In this document: piece by piece, positions 1 to 7,976 of the stretch
How positions within the stretch are numbered: the first letter of the stretch is position 1
Layout: the number at the start of each line of letters is the position of its first letter
The notes under the pieces: generated by a model
Databases searched by the model: none
What the model saw: only the letters and a program-made list of their open reading frames with translations
Told to the model about the DNA's origin: nothing
Translations under genes and position numbers: made by a program
Source: Fidelibacterota bacterium
GTDB lineage: Bacteria; Fidelibacterota; UBA2242; B5-G15
DNA length: 16,505 nucleotides
NCBI GenBank assembly: GCA_003645825.1
Contig: QNCQ01000011.1
Coordinates: forward strand, 1-16,505
Direction of reading: 5' to 3'

Positions 1-499
1 GTCCTCGAGTGTCAATACCATACTTGCGAAAGTAATAATCACATAACAGCTCTCCGGTAAGCTTTGAAATACCGTAAACCGTGGTCGGTCTCTGAATAGT
101 CACCTGCGGGGTTTTGTTCTTGGGAGTAGAAGGACCAAATGCACCTATACTGCTCGGGAAGAAAACACCACATCCAAACTCCCTTGCTACTTCAAGGACA
201 TTATAAAGTCCATCAACATTAACCTTCCAGGCCTTTTGAGGGTTACTCTCTGCAACTGCTGATAGCAATGCCGCCATGTGAAATATAATCTCAACATTAT
301 TTTCTTTAACTATCTTCCTTAAAGCGTCAAAGTCAAGCACATCAAGACGATAGTAAGAAATTTCATCAGGTATACTATCACTGACCTTATCCTTAATATC
401 AGAGGCAATCACTCTTTCCAATCCGTATCGCTCTGCCAGAACAACGGAAAGTTCTGTCCCAATCTGTCCCAACGCTCCAGTGACTAAAAGCTTTCCCAT
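1..499 (-). CDS. tdh: L-threonine 3-dehydrogenase, SDR/epimerase type (partial, C-terminus outside the window)
   Basis: NAD-dependent oxidation of L-threonine to 2-amino-3-ketobutyrate, the first step of threonine breakdown to glycine and acetyl-CoA, in the cytoplasm. The visible 166 residues are the Rossmann half. The glycine-rich NAD loop TGALGQIGTEL is at about 7-17, an acidic residue ends beta-2 (SDIK), and HMAALLSAVAE lies near 74-84. The family active-site block PSSIGAFGP is near 115-123, and the YGISK Tyr/Lys pair is near 142-146. The block SSIGAFGPSTP followed by TTVYGISK separates SDR-type ThrDH from UDP-glucose 4-epimerases. The ATG at 499 is preferred because GGGGAGAG precedes it. 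An in-frame ATG lies at 514, and a strong unused AGGAGG lies further upstream (553-558). The frame is open to base 1, so this is truncation by the window and not damage. The usual partner kbl is not visible. A generic sugar epimerase is the less likely alternative. Confidence 0.85.
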   Translation of the reverse strand, partial: MGKLLVTGALGQIGTELSVVLAERYGLERVIASDIKDKVSDSIPDEISYYRLDVLDFDALRKIVKENNVEIIFHMAALLSAVAESNPQKAWKVNVDGLYNVLEVAREFGCGVFFPSSIGAFGPSTPKNKTPQVTIQRPTTVYGISKLTGELLCDYYFRKYGIDTRG

Positions 500-656
500 T
501 GTTTCTCTCCCCATGTTTCCATACAGATTCGTTTCAAATTTTAAAATAATAACCTCCTAAATAAACAAAAAGAAAAAATAAAAGGCAAATATTTAAATTT
601 TTGCGGTCGTGTTGCGGAAGTAGTTAGACAAAGGGTAAGGTATCTTATTTCCTCTA

Positions 657-684
657 TTGAATTTTTACTTAAAAATATTATATT
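657..684 (+). promoter_or_regulatory. Sigma-70-like promoter of the DUF4835 gene
   Basis: TTGAAT at 657-662, a 16-bp spacer and TATATT at 679-684. Transcription would begin near 691 and leave about 20 nt before the ATG at 711, just enough for the ribosome-binding site. An open frame beginning with TTG at 657 is really this -35 box, which argues against the longer N-terminus. Seen by eye and not scored. Confidence 0.45.
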
Positions 685-697
685 CCTTAAAGATGCA

Positions 698-704
698 GGG
701 GAGG
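698..704 (+). promoter_or_regulatory. Ribosome-binding site that decides the DUF4835 start
   Basis: GGGGAGG at 698-704 lies 6 nt before the ATG at 711. This selects 711 over the in-frame TTG at 657, and the resulting protein opens directly with a signal peptide. Confidence 0.75.
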
Positions 705-710
705 ATTGAA

Positions 711-1559
711 ATGTCTGGAGCAAGAAAGTTAACCTTAGTCATACTGATAATACTTCCATTTTATCTTTTCCCTCAATTTGTGGATGTCAAAGTAGAAATA
801 ATCACCGATAGACTGCCAGAAAAGGAGAGAACTGAGCTAAAAGTGCTGGAACAGCAATTACCTGGATATTTTGAAAACTATGAGTGGTTCGAGAACAAAT
901 TCGACATCCAGGTCCCGCTACGAATTAAGATTTTCCCTCAGTCGGTAAACAACAGCGGCTATCAGAGAGTCTTCTCAGGACAGTTCTTCATTTACAACGA
1001 AAGTGGGGACACCAGGTTTCTTGAAAAAAGTTTCTCCTTTGTCTATAACACAAACCAACCTCTGGTTCATTCCCCTACCATTGACCCTTTAACAAGTCCA
1101 TTTGATTTTTACGCATACCTTTTCATCGCTTGCGAAATGGATACCTATGAACCTTTCGGCGGGAATCCACTCTTTGAAAAGGCAAGAGATATTGCCTCTA
1201 GAGCACTCATCTCTGAATGGCCAAGAGGCTGGAAAGAAAGACTAAAAAGGCTTGATGAAATAGTGGCACTGCGGGACTATAGAATGTTCAAATATCATTT
1301 CTGGCACATTATGGACCTTGTTAATCAGGAAAAACACAAACAAATTTCCGAAGCTATAAGTAAAGCACTAGAATCTCTCGAGAAAATCTTCGAGGTCAAT
1401 TCCAGAGAAAGGTATACTCATGTGTTTCTTGATGCACACGCTCGTGATTTTATCGAGATCCTAAAAGAATATGGCTCTGATGAGCAAATTCAGAAACTTA
1501 TTCAACTCGATCCTGACAATAAGGAACTTTATGAATCAGCCCTGAGAGACAAGGAGTAA
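711..1559 (+). CDS. Exported DUF4835 family protein (PorD-like)
   Basis: A 282-residue protein. An N-terminal signal peptide (MSGARK, then a hydrophobic stretch to about residue 20) predicts export across the inner membrane. The rest matches the order of conserved blocks in DUF4835, the family that includes PorD of the type IX secretion system. There is a short beta segment VDVKVEIITDRL near the N-terminus, SFVYNTNQPLVHSP, then FDFYAYLFIACEMDTYEPFGGNPLFEKARDI (quoted only by its order; key residues FYAY, GGNP, FxKA), and GWKE. Near the C-terminus is FLDAHARDFIEIL, followed by a D/N-rich end (LDPDNKELYE). The family is typical of Bacteroidetes and relatives, and its biochemical role is unclear. 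No other T9SS gene is present in the window, so secretion is an inference from the family only. It ends 5 nt from the convergent GT2 gene. Family assignment is fairly sure, function is not. Confidence 0.8.
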   Translation: MSGARKLTLVILIILPFYLFPQFVDVKVEIITDRLPEKERTELKVLEQQLPGYFENYEWFENKFDIQVPLRIKIFPQSVNNSGYQRVFSGQFFIYNESGDTRFLEKSFSFVYNTNQPLVHSPTIDPLTSPFDFYAYLFIACEMDTYEPFGGNPLFEKARDIASRALISEWPRGWKERLKRLDEIVALRDYRMFKYHFWHIMDLVNQEKHKQISEAISKALESLEKIFEVNSRERYTHVFLDAHARDFIEILKEYGSDEQIQKLIQLDPDNKELYESALRDKE

Positions 1560-1564
1560 GTATT

Positions 1565-2596
1565 TCAAACTTCTTTTATCTCATGGTAGTATTTTTTCCC
1601 CAGGAGATAATAAAGCAGCGGAATTGGAAACTTTAACATAAATCTTGTAATATCTCTATCCTTAACCTTTCTGATTGACTTAACTTTCTTCCTCGAATAA
1701 AAAATGAACAACGGGTGCGAAATAAGCCACATGTGAGCCCTCAGAATAGCCACAAGCCTCCCCCAGTCCCACCGAAGTAGAGAAAACAGTGCTGCAACCA
1801 CATCCAGAAAAATGCGAATCGGATAAATATAGATGAGCAACGGTAGATTATAATTTGCAATAAGCATCAAAAGACTGTTTCTGTGATTTAAATACTTCTT
1901 CAAAGGGGATTCCTTACTCAGCGTGGCTCCTGACCTGTGGTAAACAACAGCTCCTGGCTCCACCTCCACCCTGTATCCCATAAGTTGCATTCTCCACTGC
2001 AGATCTATCTCCTCCATATGCGCAAAGAATCTTTCATTAAAAAGGCCAGCTTCCAGCGCTACACTTTTACGCAATAGCATGCAGGTTCCAGATGCCCAGA
2101 ATATTTGTTTGTTGCACTTATCGTACTGGCCCGAATCTTTTTCTATGGTATCAAAAATTCTACCACGGGCAAATGGAAAACCAAAAATATCTATCTCCCC
2201 TCCACATGCCCCCGAGTAGTCGAAACTAGTCCTATCATAATAAGACAAAATTTTCGGCTGGACAGCGGCAACTTTCACATCCTCTTTCAGTCTTCTAACC
2301 AGCTTCTGCAGAAAATCCTCCTCATGAACAGTATCATCATTTAAAATTAAAACAAACTCACCACTTGCCCTTTTTATCCCCTCATTGCACCCGCCAGCAA
2401 AGCCTTTATTCACAGGGAGTTTAACCACCTTTATATGGGGAAATCTCTTTACAGCCTCATCTATACTACTATCGACAGAGGCATTGTCAACAAGTATAAT
2501 CTCAACATCTTTGCCCCTGATCGCTCTATAGAGAGAATCGAGACATTCCAGAAGAATCTCCTTCCCTTTATAGTGAGGTATTACTATACTAACCAA
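1565..2596 (-). CDS. Glycosyltransferase family 2 protein, probably membrane-associated
   Basis: A 343-residue GT-A fold enzyme that would transfer a sugar from a nucleotide donor. The N-terminus VSIVIPHYKG, LVDNAS near 36-40 and NKGFAGGCNEGI near 63-74 are typical of rhamnosyltransferase-like GT2s. The metal-binding acidic motif is NDDT at about 86-89. The acceptor-side ED motif is MEEIDLQWR near 194-202. After about residue 248 the sequence turns hydrophobic (LPLLIYIYPIRIF, then FPIPLLYYLLG), which suggests membrane contact at the cytoplasmic face. The start is TTG at 2596 with only a weak ribosome-binding site. The fold's first beta strand begins immediately after it, so no longer N-terminus is needed. 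It is the last gene of the operon, 32 nt after the DUF2723 gene. The sugar and acceptor cannot be told from the sequence; lipid-linked, surface-polysaccharide and protein glycan are all possible. Confidence 0.85.
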   Translation of the reverse strand: MVSIVIPHYKGKEILLECLDSLYRAIRGKDVEIILVDNASVDSSIDEAVKRFPHIKVVKLPVNKGFAGGCNEGIKRASGEFVLILNDDTVHEEDFLQKLVRRLKEDVKVAAVQPKILSYYDRTSFDYSGACGGEIDIFGFPFARGRIFDTIEKDSGQYDKCNKQIFWASGTCMLLRKSVALEAGLFNERFFAHMEEIDLQWRMQLMGYRVEVEPGAVVYHRSGATLSKESPLKKYLNHRNSLLMLIANYNLPLLIYIYPIRIFLDVVAALFSLLRWDWGRLVAILRAHMWLISHPLFIFYSRKKVKSIRKVKDRDITRFMLKFPIPLLYYLLGKKYYHEIKEV

Positions 2597-2628
2597 CCTT
2601 TACTCGAAAAAAATCTATGTAGAACAAA

Positions 2629-5451
2629 CTACGGAATCGTGTCCGCTTCTTGACTTTTCGACTCCCCGGCTACCCTTAATTGTTTTTCAAGCCTATCTTT
2701 CATTTCCTTTGCACTATCATCACTGGGATACAATTTCAACCACTGGTCGAGCACTGCCACAGCATCTTTCAATCTACCAGCCTTCTCATACGACCTTACA
2801 AGCAAACCGGTTACATCAGGATTGCCGGGATTACTGGTCAGCAATCCCTCAAGAATCTCTATAGCTGAATCATAGTCATTAAGCTGATAGAGATACACCG
2901 AAGCATATTTTAAAAGGTCATTAAGGCTTGCATTTTTCCGTGATCTTAGAACATCCAGCCTTCTTATTAGTTCTTCTTTCCTCCCACATTCGTGGTAAAG
3001 AATGCCAACCTGAAGATAAACGTCCTTGTTCCTTATCGGTATCACTTCCTCGGGAATTCGAGCCTGCATCGTATCAAGTATTGCAAGAGCCGAATCTTTC
3101 ATACCCTGGTCAAGATATTCTATAGCAAGCTGAAAGAACCCCGACCGATAGTTTCCAAGTAATCTTATGATGTCATCGTTATAATAAACTCCCGGATTGT
3201 TGAGATTCCTGTATTTATAAACTTTTAATAGATTATGTCTCATTTTCTGCACATTCACCCGGGGCACTTTCTTAGGATGAACCCTAAACGCAAGCCCTTC
3301 CATCTGCATATAGCTATCAAGCCCGAGCTTATTCTCCGGGGAAACGGTAACAGCAAAATAAACCGGTTTTCGCCACTTATTATTCTCAAGAATTTGCAGA
3401 ATCATAATATCTTGAACTCTGAGTCCTTTACCAAATATGGTGGGCTTTAGCTCCCACTCAATAGGAGGCAAATCGCTTCCAGGAGGTGGCGATATTCTAA
3501 CTTTCTTCTTTGACCAGGGAATGACCGTAAGCCTATCTATATCGCTATCGGTTAAGTTCCCTATGGGTACCTTTGGCTCCATATCTCTCAACTGCTTAAT
3601 ATACCAGGGAGTGTTCAACAGACTCAAATTTACAATACGCACATCTTTTCGAATCTTCTCCACCTCCTGTAAATACCAGAGGGGAAAAGTATCGTTATCT
3701 CCATTGGTAAAAATTATTGCATTAGGTGCGCAGGTCTGTAAAATGTTATAAGAATAATCCCACGCGACAAAGTTACCGGATCTATCGTGAGTATGGTAAT
3801 TTGCTCTCAGTACATTTACAGGCAATACGAGCAACAGAAGAATGGTTGTAACATACACCATCGCCCTTTTCAGTTTCTCCCTTTTGATTTCCGAAACCTG
3901 CCCTATGATTGCAGATGCACCTATCCCTATCCATATAGAAAAAGCAAAAAAGGACCCGGTATAAGAATAATCTCTTTCCCGAGGCTGGGGATCATCCTGA
4001 TTTAAATAAAGGACTATCATCACCCCTGTAAAGAGAAACAGCGCTAACACGGCCAGAGCTTTCTGCTTATCCTTCTGAAAATGAGTGATAAGCCCATACA
4101 GGCCAATCAAAAAGGGAAAGGGTAATATAAATTGAAAAGGATCCACAGCGGCTTTATATCTACCCACAAATTGCCAATTAAAGTACCTTATGTACATATG
4201 GTTAATCTGGTATTTCCAGAAAAAATCCCACGCACCTTTGTATTTATGTTTCGTAGCAGGAGTCCATTTCCGTCTGTCAAAAATATCCAGAAAACTCCTT
4301 TTCCCATATTGTTCTCTTTCAAGATATGCTACCGCCTGTTTCGTAGTTTCGGGATCATTTTCATCAATAGCGGGATCCTGAGCGCTTCTAATAAAGATTG
4401 TAGTGTACGTGGAATAACCCACCACAATGAGCACCAGGGAGACAAGGGCCAAAGAAAGAATATTTGTTTTTCTTTTTGCAATGCTTATGCCTGCACCAGC
4501 AAACAACAATACAACCGCTATTATAACTGCTACAAGCCCGAACTTATCCGCCAGCTTGGGAAGCCCCTGAACAATCCCTGCATTTATAACAAGAAAAACA
4601 CCCGAGGTAATAGCGCCCATTAAAACATTCTGGGCATGCTCTCGCATCCTCGGCTTCTTACTATTCTTATACAAATACCAGTACAAGCCCACAAAAGTAC
4701 CCAGGGTAAACAAAGCCTGGAGACTAAAAGACATCTTAAACATATGAAAGAAAAGAAAAATAAGCCCCACAATAACAATTCCAATAACAATATCAAGTAC
4801 CAGATAACCTACCGAAGAGATTTGTTTCTTCCTGAAGTAGACAATAAGAGCAACGAAAAATATGGCCAGCAAACTCAACAAGTGAACACCAATTGCAAGC
4901 CCGATAAGATATGCAATAAAGAGAAGATATCTTTCATGACCCGGTTGTTCAGATTTTTCTTCCCACACCAGAATCAACCACACCACAAGAGATGTGAAAA
5001 ATAGGCTCATAGCATAAACTTCCGCTTCCACAGAATTGAACCAGTGGCTATCAGTAAAGGCAAAGGTAAGTGCTCCTATAAAAGCTCCAACATAAACCGC
5101 AATTTTGTGTTCCAGTTTCTCTGGTTTCCCCCAGGATTTCAAAAGCTTGAGAATAATAAGAAACAACATCATATTCGCAAGAGCGCTTACAAGAGGAGAC
5201 ATCAGATTAACCCTTACAGCTATACTCTCGCTGGTAGGAATCAACGTTGCGATACGACCAAGCAGTATGTAAAGAGGACTGCCAGGTGGATGCGGAACCC
5301 CTAAAATGTAAGAGGTAGCAATAAACTCTCCACAATCCCAGAAAGGAACCGAAGGAGCAACAGTATCTACATAAACGATAAAACTTATCACAAAAACAAG
5401 AAGTGCAAGAACTACTTTTAACCTGTTCTTTTCAAAATATTCTCTTATCAT
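2629..5451 (-). CDS. DUF2723 (GT117-type) multi-pass membrane glycosyltransferase with C-terminal TPR-like repeats
   Basis: A 940-residue integral membrane protein. Residues 1 to about 560 hold many hydrophobic helices. The first luminal/periplasmic loop carries the family signature: PFWDCGEF at about 36-43, followed by HPPGSPLY near 54-61. A second block, FNSVEAEVYAMS, is near 138-149. This GT-C architecture is shared with eukaryotic TMEM260, an ER protein O-mannosyltransferase, and the Asp/Glu in WDCGE are the expected catalytic acidic residues. A soluble domain starts near residue 570, with ITNGDNDTFPLWYLQ-type motifs. From about 770 to the end there are helical TPR-like pairs (SALAILDTM, AIEILEGLLTSNPGNPDV, DAVAVLDQWLKLYPSD). 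The ATG at 5451 follows AAGAGGCAAAGAGA. It sits between DUF1844 (15 nt gap) and GT2 (32 nt gap). A role in glycosylating exported proteins or lipids is inference; family membership is secure. Confidence 0.85.
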   Translation of the reverse strand: MIREYFEKNRLKVVLALLVFVISFIVYVDTVAPSVPFWDCGEFIATSYILGVPHPPGSPLYILLGRIATLIPTSESIAVRVNLMSPLVSALANMMLFLIILKLLKSWGKPEKLEHKIAVYVGAFIGALTFAFTDSHWFNSVEAEVYAMSLFFTSLVVWLILVWEEKSEQPGHERYLLFIAYLIGLAIGVHLLSLLAIFFVALIVYFRKKQISSVGYLVLDIVIGIVIVGLIFLFFHMFKMSFSLQALFTLGTFVGLYWYLYKNSKKPRMREHAQNVLMGAITSGVFLVINAGIVQGLPKLADKFGLVAVIIAVVLLFAGAGISIAKRKTNILSLALVSLVLIVVGYSTYTTIFIRSAQDPAIDENDPETTKQAVAYLEREQYGKRSFLDIFDRRKWTPATKHKYKGAWDFFWKYQINHMYIRYFNWQFVGRYKAAVDPFQFILPFPFLIGLYGLITHFQKDKQKALAVLALFLFTGVMIVLYLNQDDPQPRERDYSYTGSFFAFSIWIGIGASAIIGQVSEIKREKLKRAMVYVTTILLLLVLPVNVLRANYHTHDRSGNFVAWDYSYNILQTCAPNAIIFTNGDNDTFPLWYLQEVEKIRKDVRIVNLSLLNTPWYIKQLRDMEPKVPIGNLTDSDIDRLTVIPWSKKKVRISPPPGSDLPPIEWELKPTIFGKGLRVQDIMILQILENNKWRKPVYFAVTVSPENKLGLDSYMQMEGLAFRVHPKKVPRVNVQKMRHNLLKVYKYRNLNNPGVYYNDDIIRLLGNYRSGFFQLAIEYLDQGMKDSALAILDTMQARIPEEVIPIRNKDVYLQVGILYHECGRKEELIRRLDVLRSRKNASLNDLLKYASVYLYQLNDYDSAIEILEGLLTSNPGNPDVTGLLVRSYEKAGRLKDAVAVLDQWLKLYPSDDSAKEMKDRLEKQLRVAGESKSQEADTIP

Positions 5452-5466
5452 GTTTCTCTTTGCCTC

Positions 5467-5850
5467 TTATTTATTTGTTGAGCTCTCTTTTTTCTCTTTT
5501 TCTTCTTCTTTCTTTTTATTCTCTTCTGCGGGAGAAGGCTCCTTTCCTTCCTCTTTTCCTTCCTCTTTCTGCCCCTTTTCCTCTTTCATTTTTTCATCAA
5601 CGTAATTCATCTTAAGTTCAGAAATGGTTTTCTCAAGAAACGCAGCCTCTTCAGGAGAAAGATTACCATTCGTCTTAGCCTGTAACATATCGAGCAAATC
5701 AATTGTGAAAGAAGCTTCTTTAAGATTTTTCTCTAACTTCCCTGTGACAGGGTTAATGTGTTTCCCAAGCTGGATCCAACAATTGGCAGCAAGCGACTGA
5801 ACAAGGCTTATAAATAGAACTTTATCCTTTTCCCTCTTATCCTCACTCAT
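5467..5850 (-). CDS. DUF1844 family small protein with charged C-terminal tail
   Basis: A 127-residue cytoplasmic protein of unknown function. The conserved DUF1844 core spans about residues 8-83. It contains KVLFISLVQSLAANCWIQLGK, shown by its key residues FxxLVxSLAxxxxxxLG, then a short linker, and the second helix pair SFTIDLLDMLQAKT and LSPEEAAFLEKTISELKMNYV. The last 45 or so residues are almost only Lys, Glu and Gly with a Pro-Ser-Pro break (KEEGKEEGKEPSPAEE), a disordered tail read from purine-rich DNA. I set the start at 5850 because AGGAGGGTGG precedes that ATG, and because a longer reading from 5883 would overlap the recG stop. The gap to recG is 16 nt and to the DUF2723 gene 15 nt, so it is co-transcribed with both. 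No catalytic residues are visible; the core could be a helical protein-binding module. Confidence 0.8.
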   Translation of the reverse strand: MSEDKREKDKVLFISLVQSLAANCWIQLGKHINPVTGKLEKNLKEASFTIDLLDMLQAKTNGNLSPEEAAFLEKTISELKMNYVDEKMKEEKGQKEEGKEEGKEPSPAEENKKKEEEKEKKESSTNK

Positions 5851-5866
5851 TTCCACCCTCCTCTTT

Positions 5867-7975
5867 TTACAGCACATCCACATACTCCAGATACTCTGAG
5901 TAGTAATCTAATAAATGTTCCCGGGTGTTGATATTTTCCTGCCTTCGAAGATGAGGGTCTTCTTTCAAAAGAGAAAAAGCCTCTCCTCTCGCTTCATATA
6001 AAATCTCCCTATCCCTCAAAATATCAGCAATTTTCATTCTCGGAAAACCGTGCTGACGGGTACCAAAAAACTCTCCTGGTCCTCGTAATTTAAGGTCTTC
6101 CTCGGATATTTCAAAACCGTTATCTGTCGACAGCAGGACTCTTAACCTCTTCCTCGAATTTTCAGTTCGTTTACCCTCTACCAGCACGCAGATACCCTTT
6201 CTCGATCCTCTCCCAACCCTACCTCTTAGCTGGTGTATCTGGGTTAGACCAAATCTTTCAGCGTTCTCAATAACCATAATCGTAGCATTCGGGTTATCAA
6301 TACCAACTTCGATGACAGTTGTACATACAAGAACATCAATTGTTCCTTCTAAAAACTTCCTCATAACCTCATCTTTCTCCATGGAAGACATCCTTCCATG
6401 AAGCAAACCAAGGTTAATATCCGGGAAAACCTCCTCCTTTAAATGTTCATATTCCCTGACTGCTGCCCTCAAATCAACTCTTTCGGATTCCTCTATAAGT
6501 GGATAAACAACGTACGCCTGTTCCTTTTGCTTTTTCACTCGTTCCCGTATAAACTGATAAACCACAGGTAGCTTCTGCCTGGTAACAAGCCTAGTGATGA
6601 TTTTTGCTTTGTGCTTTGGCATTTCATTAATAACCGAAACATCCATATCCCCGTGTACTACCATGCTTAGTGTTCTGGGTATAGGGGTCGCTGTCATGAC
6701 AAGGACATCAGGGTTAAATCCTTTTCCTATAAGCTGACTCCTCTGTCCGACACCAAATCGATGCTGCTCATCTATAATCACAAGAGAAAGATTTTTAAAT
6801 TCCACCCCTTCCTGAATCAAAGCATGAGTTCCCACAACAAGATTGATGTCACCATTCTTCATTTTCTCGAGAGTCTCTTTTCTTTCCTTCTTTGCCTGCC
6901 CACCTATCAACAACCCCACAGATATCCCCACATTGTTGCAATATTGCCGTAGATTCCTGAAATGCTGCTCAGCAAGGATCTCGGTCGGTGCCATAAAGGC
7001 GACTTGATACCCATTTCCTATAGCAATACTCGCTGCAAAAAGTGCAACTATTGTTTTACCAGAACCTACATCACCCTGAAGCAATCTATTCATCACTTTG
7101 TCGCTTTTCATATCCTTCCATATTTCCTTTATCACCCGCTTCTGAGCGCTGGTTAACTCAAAGGGTAAACTATCATAGATAGCCTTAAAAAAAGGTCCGA
7201 TCCCATTGTATTTGTGCAACTTCGGAGTCTGTTTTATACCGAGCCTTTTTACTCCAAGCAACAACTGTAGAAAAAACAGCTCCTGAAATTTGAATCTTCT
7301 GGTCGCACTTTCAAGTTCCTCTTTTGAGTCGGGAAAGTGAATCTGAGAAAATGCTCTATTAATTCCCGGAAGTTTCTGCCTTTCCAGAATACTGGGAGGA
7401 AGCACCTCTTTGACAGTTTTATCTAAGCTCCCCACTATAGGCTTCATTAACTTCCTAAAACCCCTACTATCAAGACCTACCTTCTTAAGCTCACTCGTGG
7501 AAGGATATACAGGAATAATTCTGGACGTATGCAAAGTATCCCACTCACTTTTTTCAAGTTTATCATAATCCGGGTGCACCATGACCGGTCGTTTAAAGTA
7601 ATCCACCTTGCCGCTAAAAGCCACCAGCTCTCCCTGTTTGAAAACTTTCTTCATATACTGGATTCCATTGAACCAGATACAATAAATAAAACCTGAATCA
7701 TCTCCCACCAGAACCTGTAGATACTCCCTCCGCCCTCTGACCACATCGATCGAGATAATCCTGCCCACAAAAGTTGCCTCTTCCCCGATGGGCAACTGTG
7801 CTACTTTGACAAGGTTGCTTCTGTCAAGATAGCGACGGGGAAAATAGTAAAGTAGGTCAACAAGGGTCTCAATCCCCGCCTTCTGCAGCGCCACTGCGCG
7901 CTTCTGTCCCACACCCTTAATGTACCTTACAGATATATTTTCCGCGAACTTTTCAGAGGATCCCTGCTTTACCAA
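5867..7975 (-). CDS. recG: ATP-dependent DNA helicase RecG
   Basis: Monomeric dsDNA translocase that remodels stalled replication forks and branched recombination intermediates. At 702 residues it has normal length. The N-terminal wedge region begins with YIKGVGQKRAVAL (helix-hairpin-helix-like, about 18-30) and YYFPRRYLDR near 43-52. An OB fold follows at about 62-140. Helicase lobe 1 holds Walker A GDVGSGKT at 301-308, APTEILAEQH near 329-338, the DEQH Walker B box at 402-405 and TATPIPRT near 428-435. Lobe 2 holds LLHGRM near 524-529, TTVIEVGIDNP near 552-562 and QLRGRVGRG near 582-590. The RecG C-terminal signature DLKLRGPGEFFGTRQHG is at about 627-643. The start is TTG at 7975, one base after the TAA of the DUF4139 gene, so translation is probably coupled. 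All ATPase motifs are intact. Confidence 0.97.
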   Translation of the reverse strand: MVKQGSSEKFAENISVRYIKGVGQKRAVALQKAGIETLVDLLYYFPRRYLDRSNLVKVAQLPIGEEATFVGRIISIDVVRGRREYLQVLVGDDSGFIYCIWFNGIQYMKKVFKQGELVAFSGKVDYFKRPVMVHPDYDKLEKSEWDTLHTSRIIPVYPSTSELKKVGLDSRGFRKLMKPIVGSLDKTVKEVLPPSILERQKLPGINRAFSQIHFPDSKEELESATRRFKFQELFFLQLLLGVKRLGIKQTPKLHKYNGIGPFFKAIYDSLPFELTSAQKRVIKEIWKDMKSDKVMNRLLQGDVGSGKTIVALFAASIAIGNGYQVAFMAPTEILAEQHFRNLRQYCNNVGISVGLLIGGQAKKERKETLEKMKNGDINLVVGTHALIQEGVEFKNLSLVIIDEQHRFGVGQRSQLIGKGFNPDVLVMTATPIPRTLSMVVHGDMDVSVINEMPKHKAKIITRLVTRQKLPVVYQFIRERVKKQKEQAYVVYPLIEESERVDLRAAVREYEHLKEEVFPDINLGLLHGRMSSMEKDEVMRKFLEGTIDVLVCTTVIEVGIDNPNATIMVIENAERFGLTQIHQLRGRVGRGSRKGICVLVEGKRTENSRKRLRVLLSTDNGFEISEEDLKLRGPGEFFGTRQHGFPRMKIADILRDREILYEARGEAFSLLKEDPHLRRQENINTREHLLDYYSEYLEYVDVL

Positions 7976-7976
7976 C

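Noticed and set aside
657..710. 18-residue N-terminal extension of the DUF4835 protein from a TTG
   Set aside because: The TTG is the -35 box. GGGGAGG and a clean signal peptide favour the ATG at 711.
541..723. 60-codon minus-strand frame between tdh and the DUF4835 gene
   Set aside because: It overlaps the DUF4835 promoter and start on the opposite strand, and has a low-complexity composition and no family match.
2105..5304. Many plus-strand open frames opposite the GT2 and DUF2723 genes
   Set aside because: They are shadows of the minus-strand coding sequence, with no families, no ribosome-binding sites and atypical composition.
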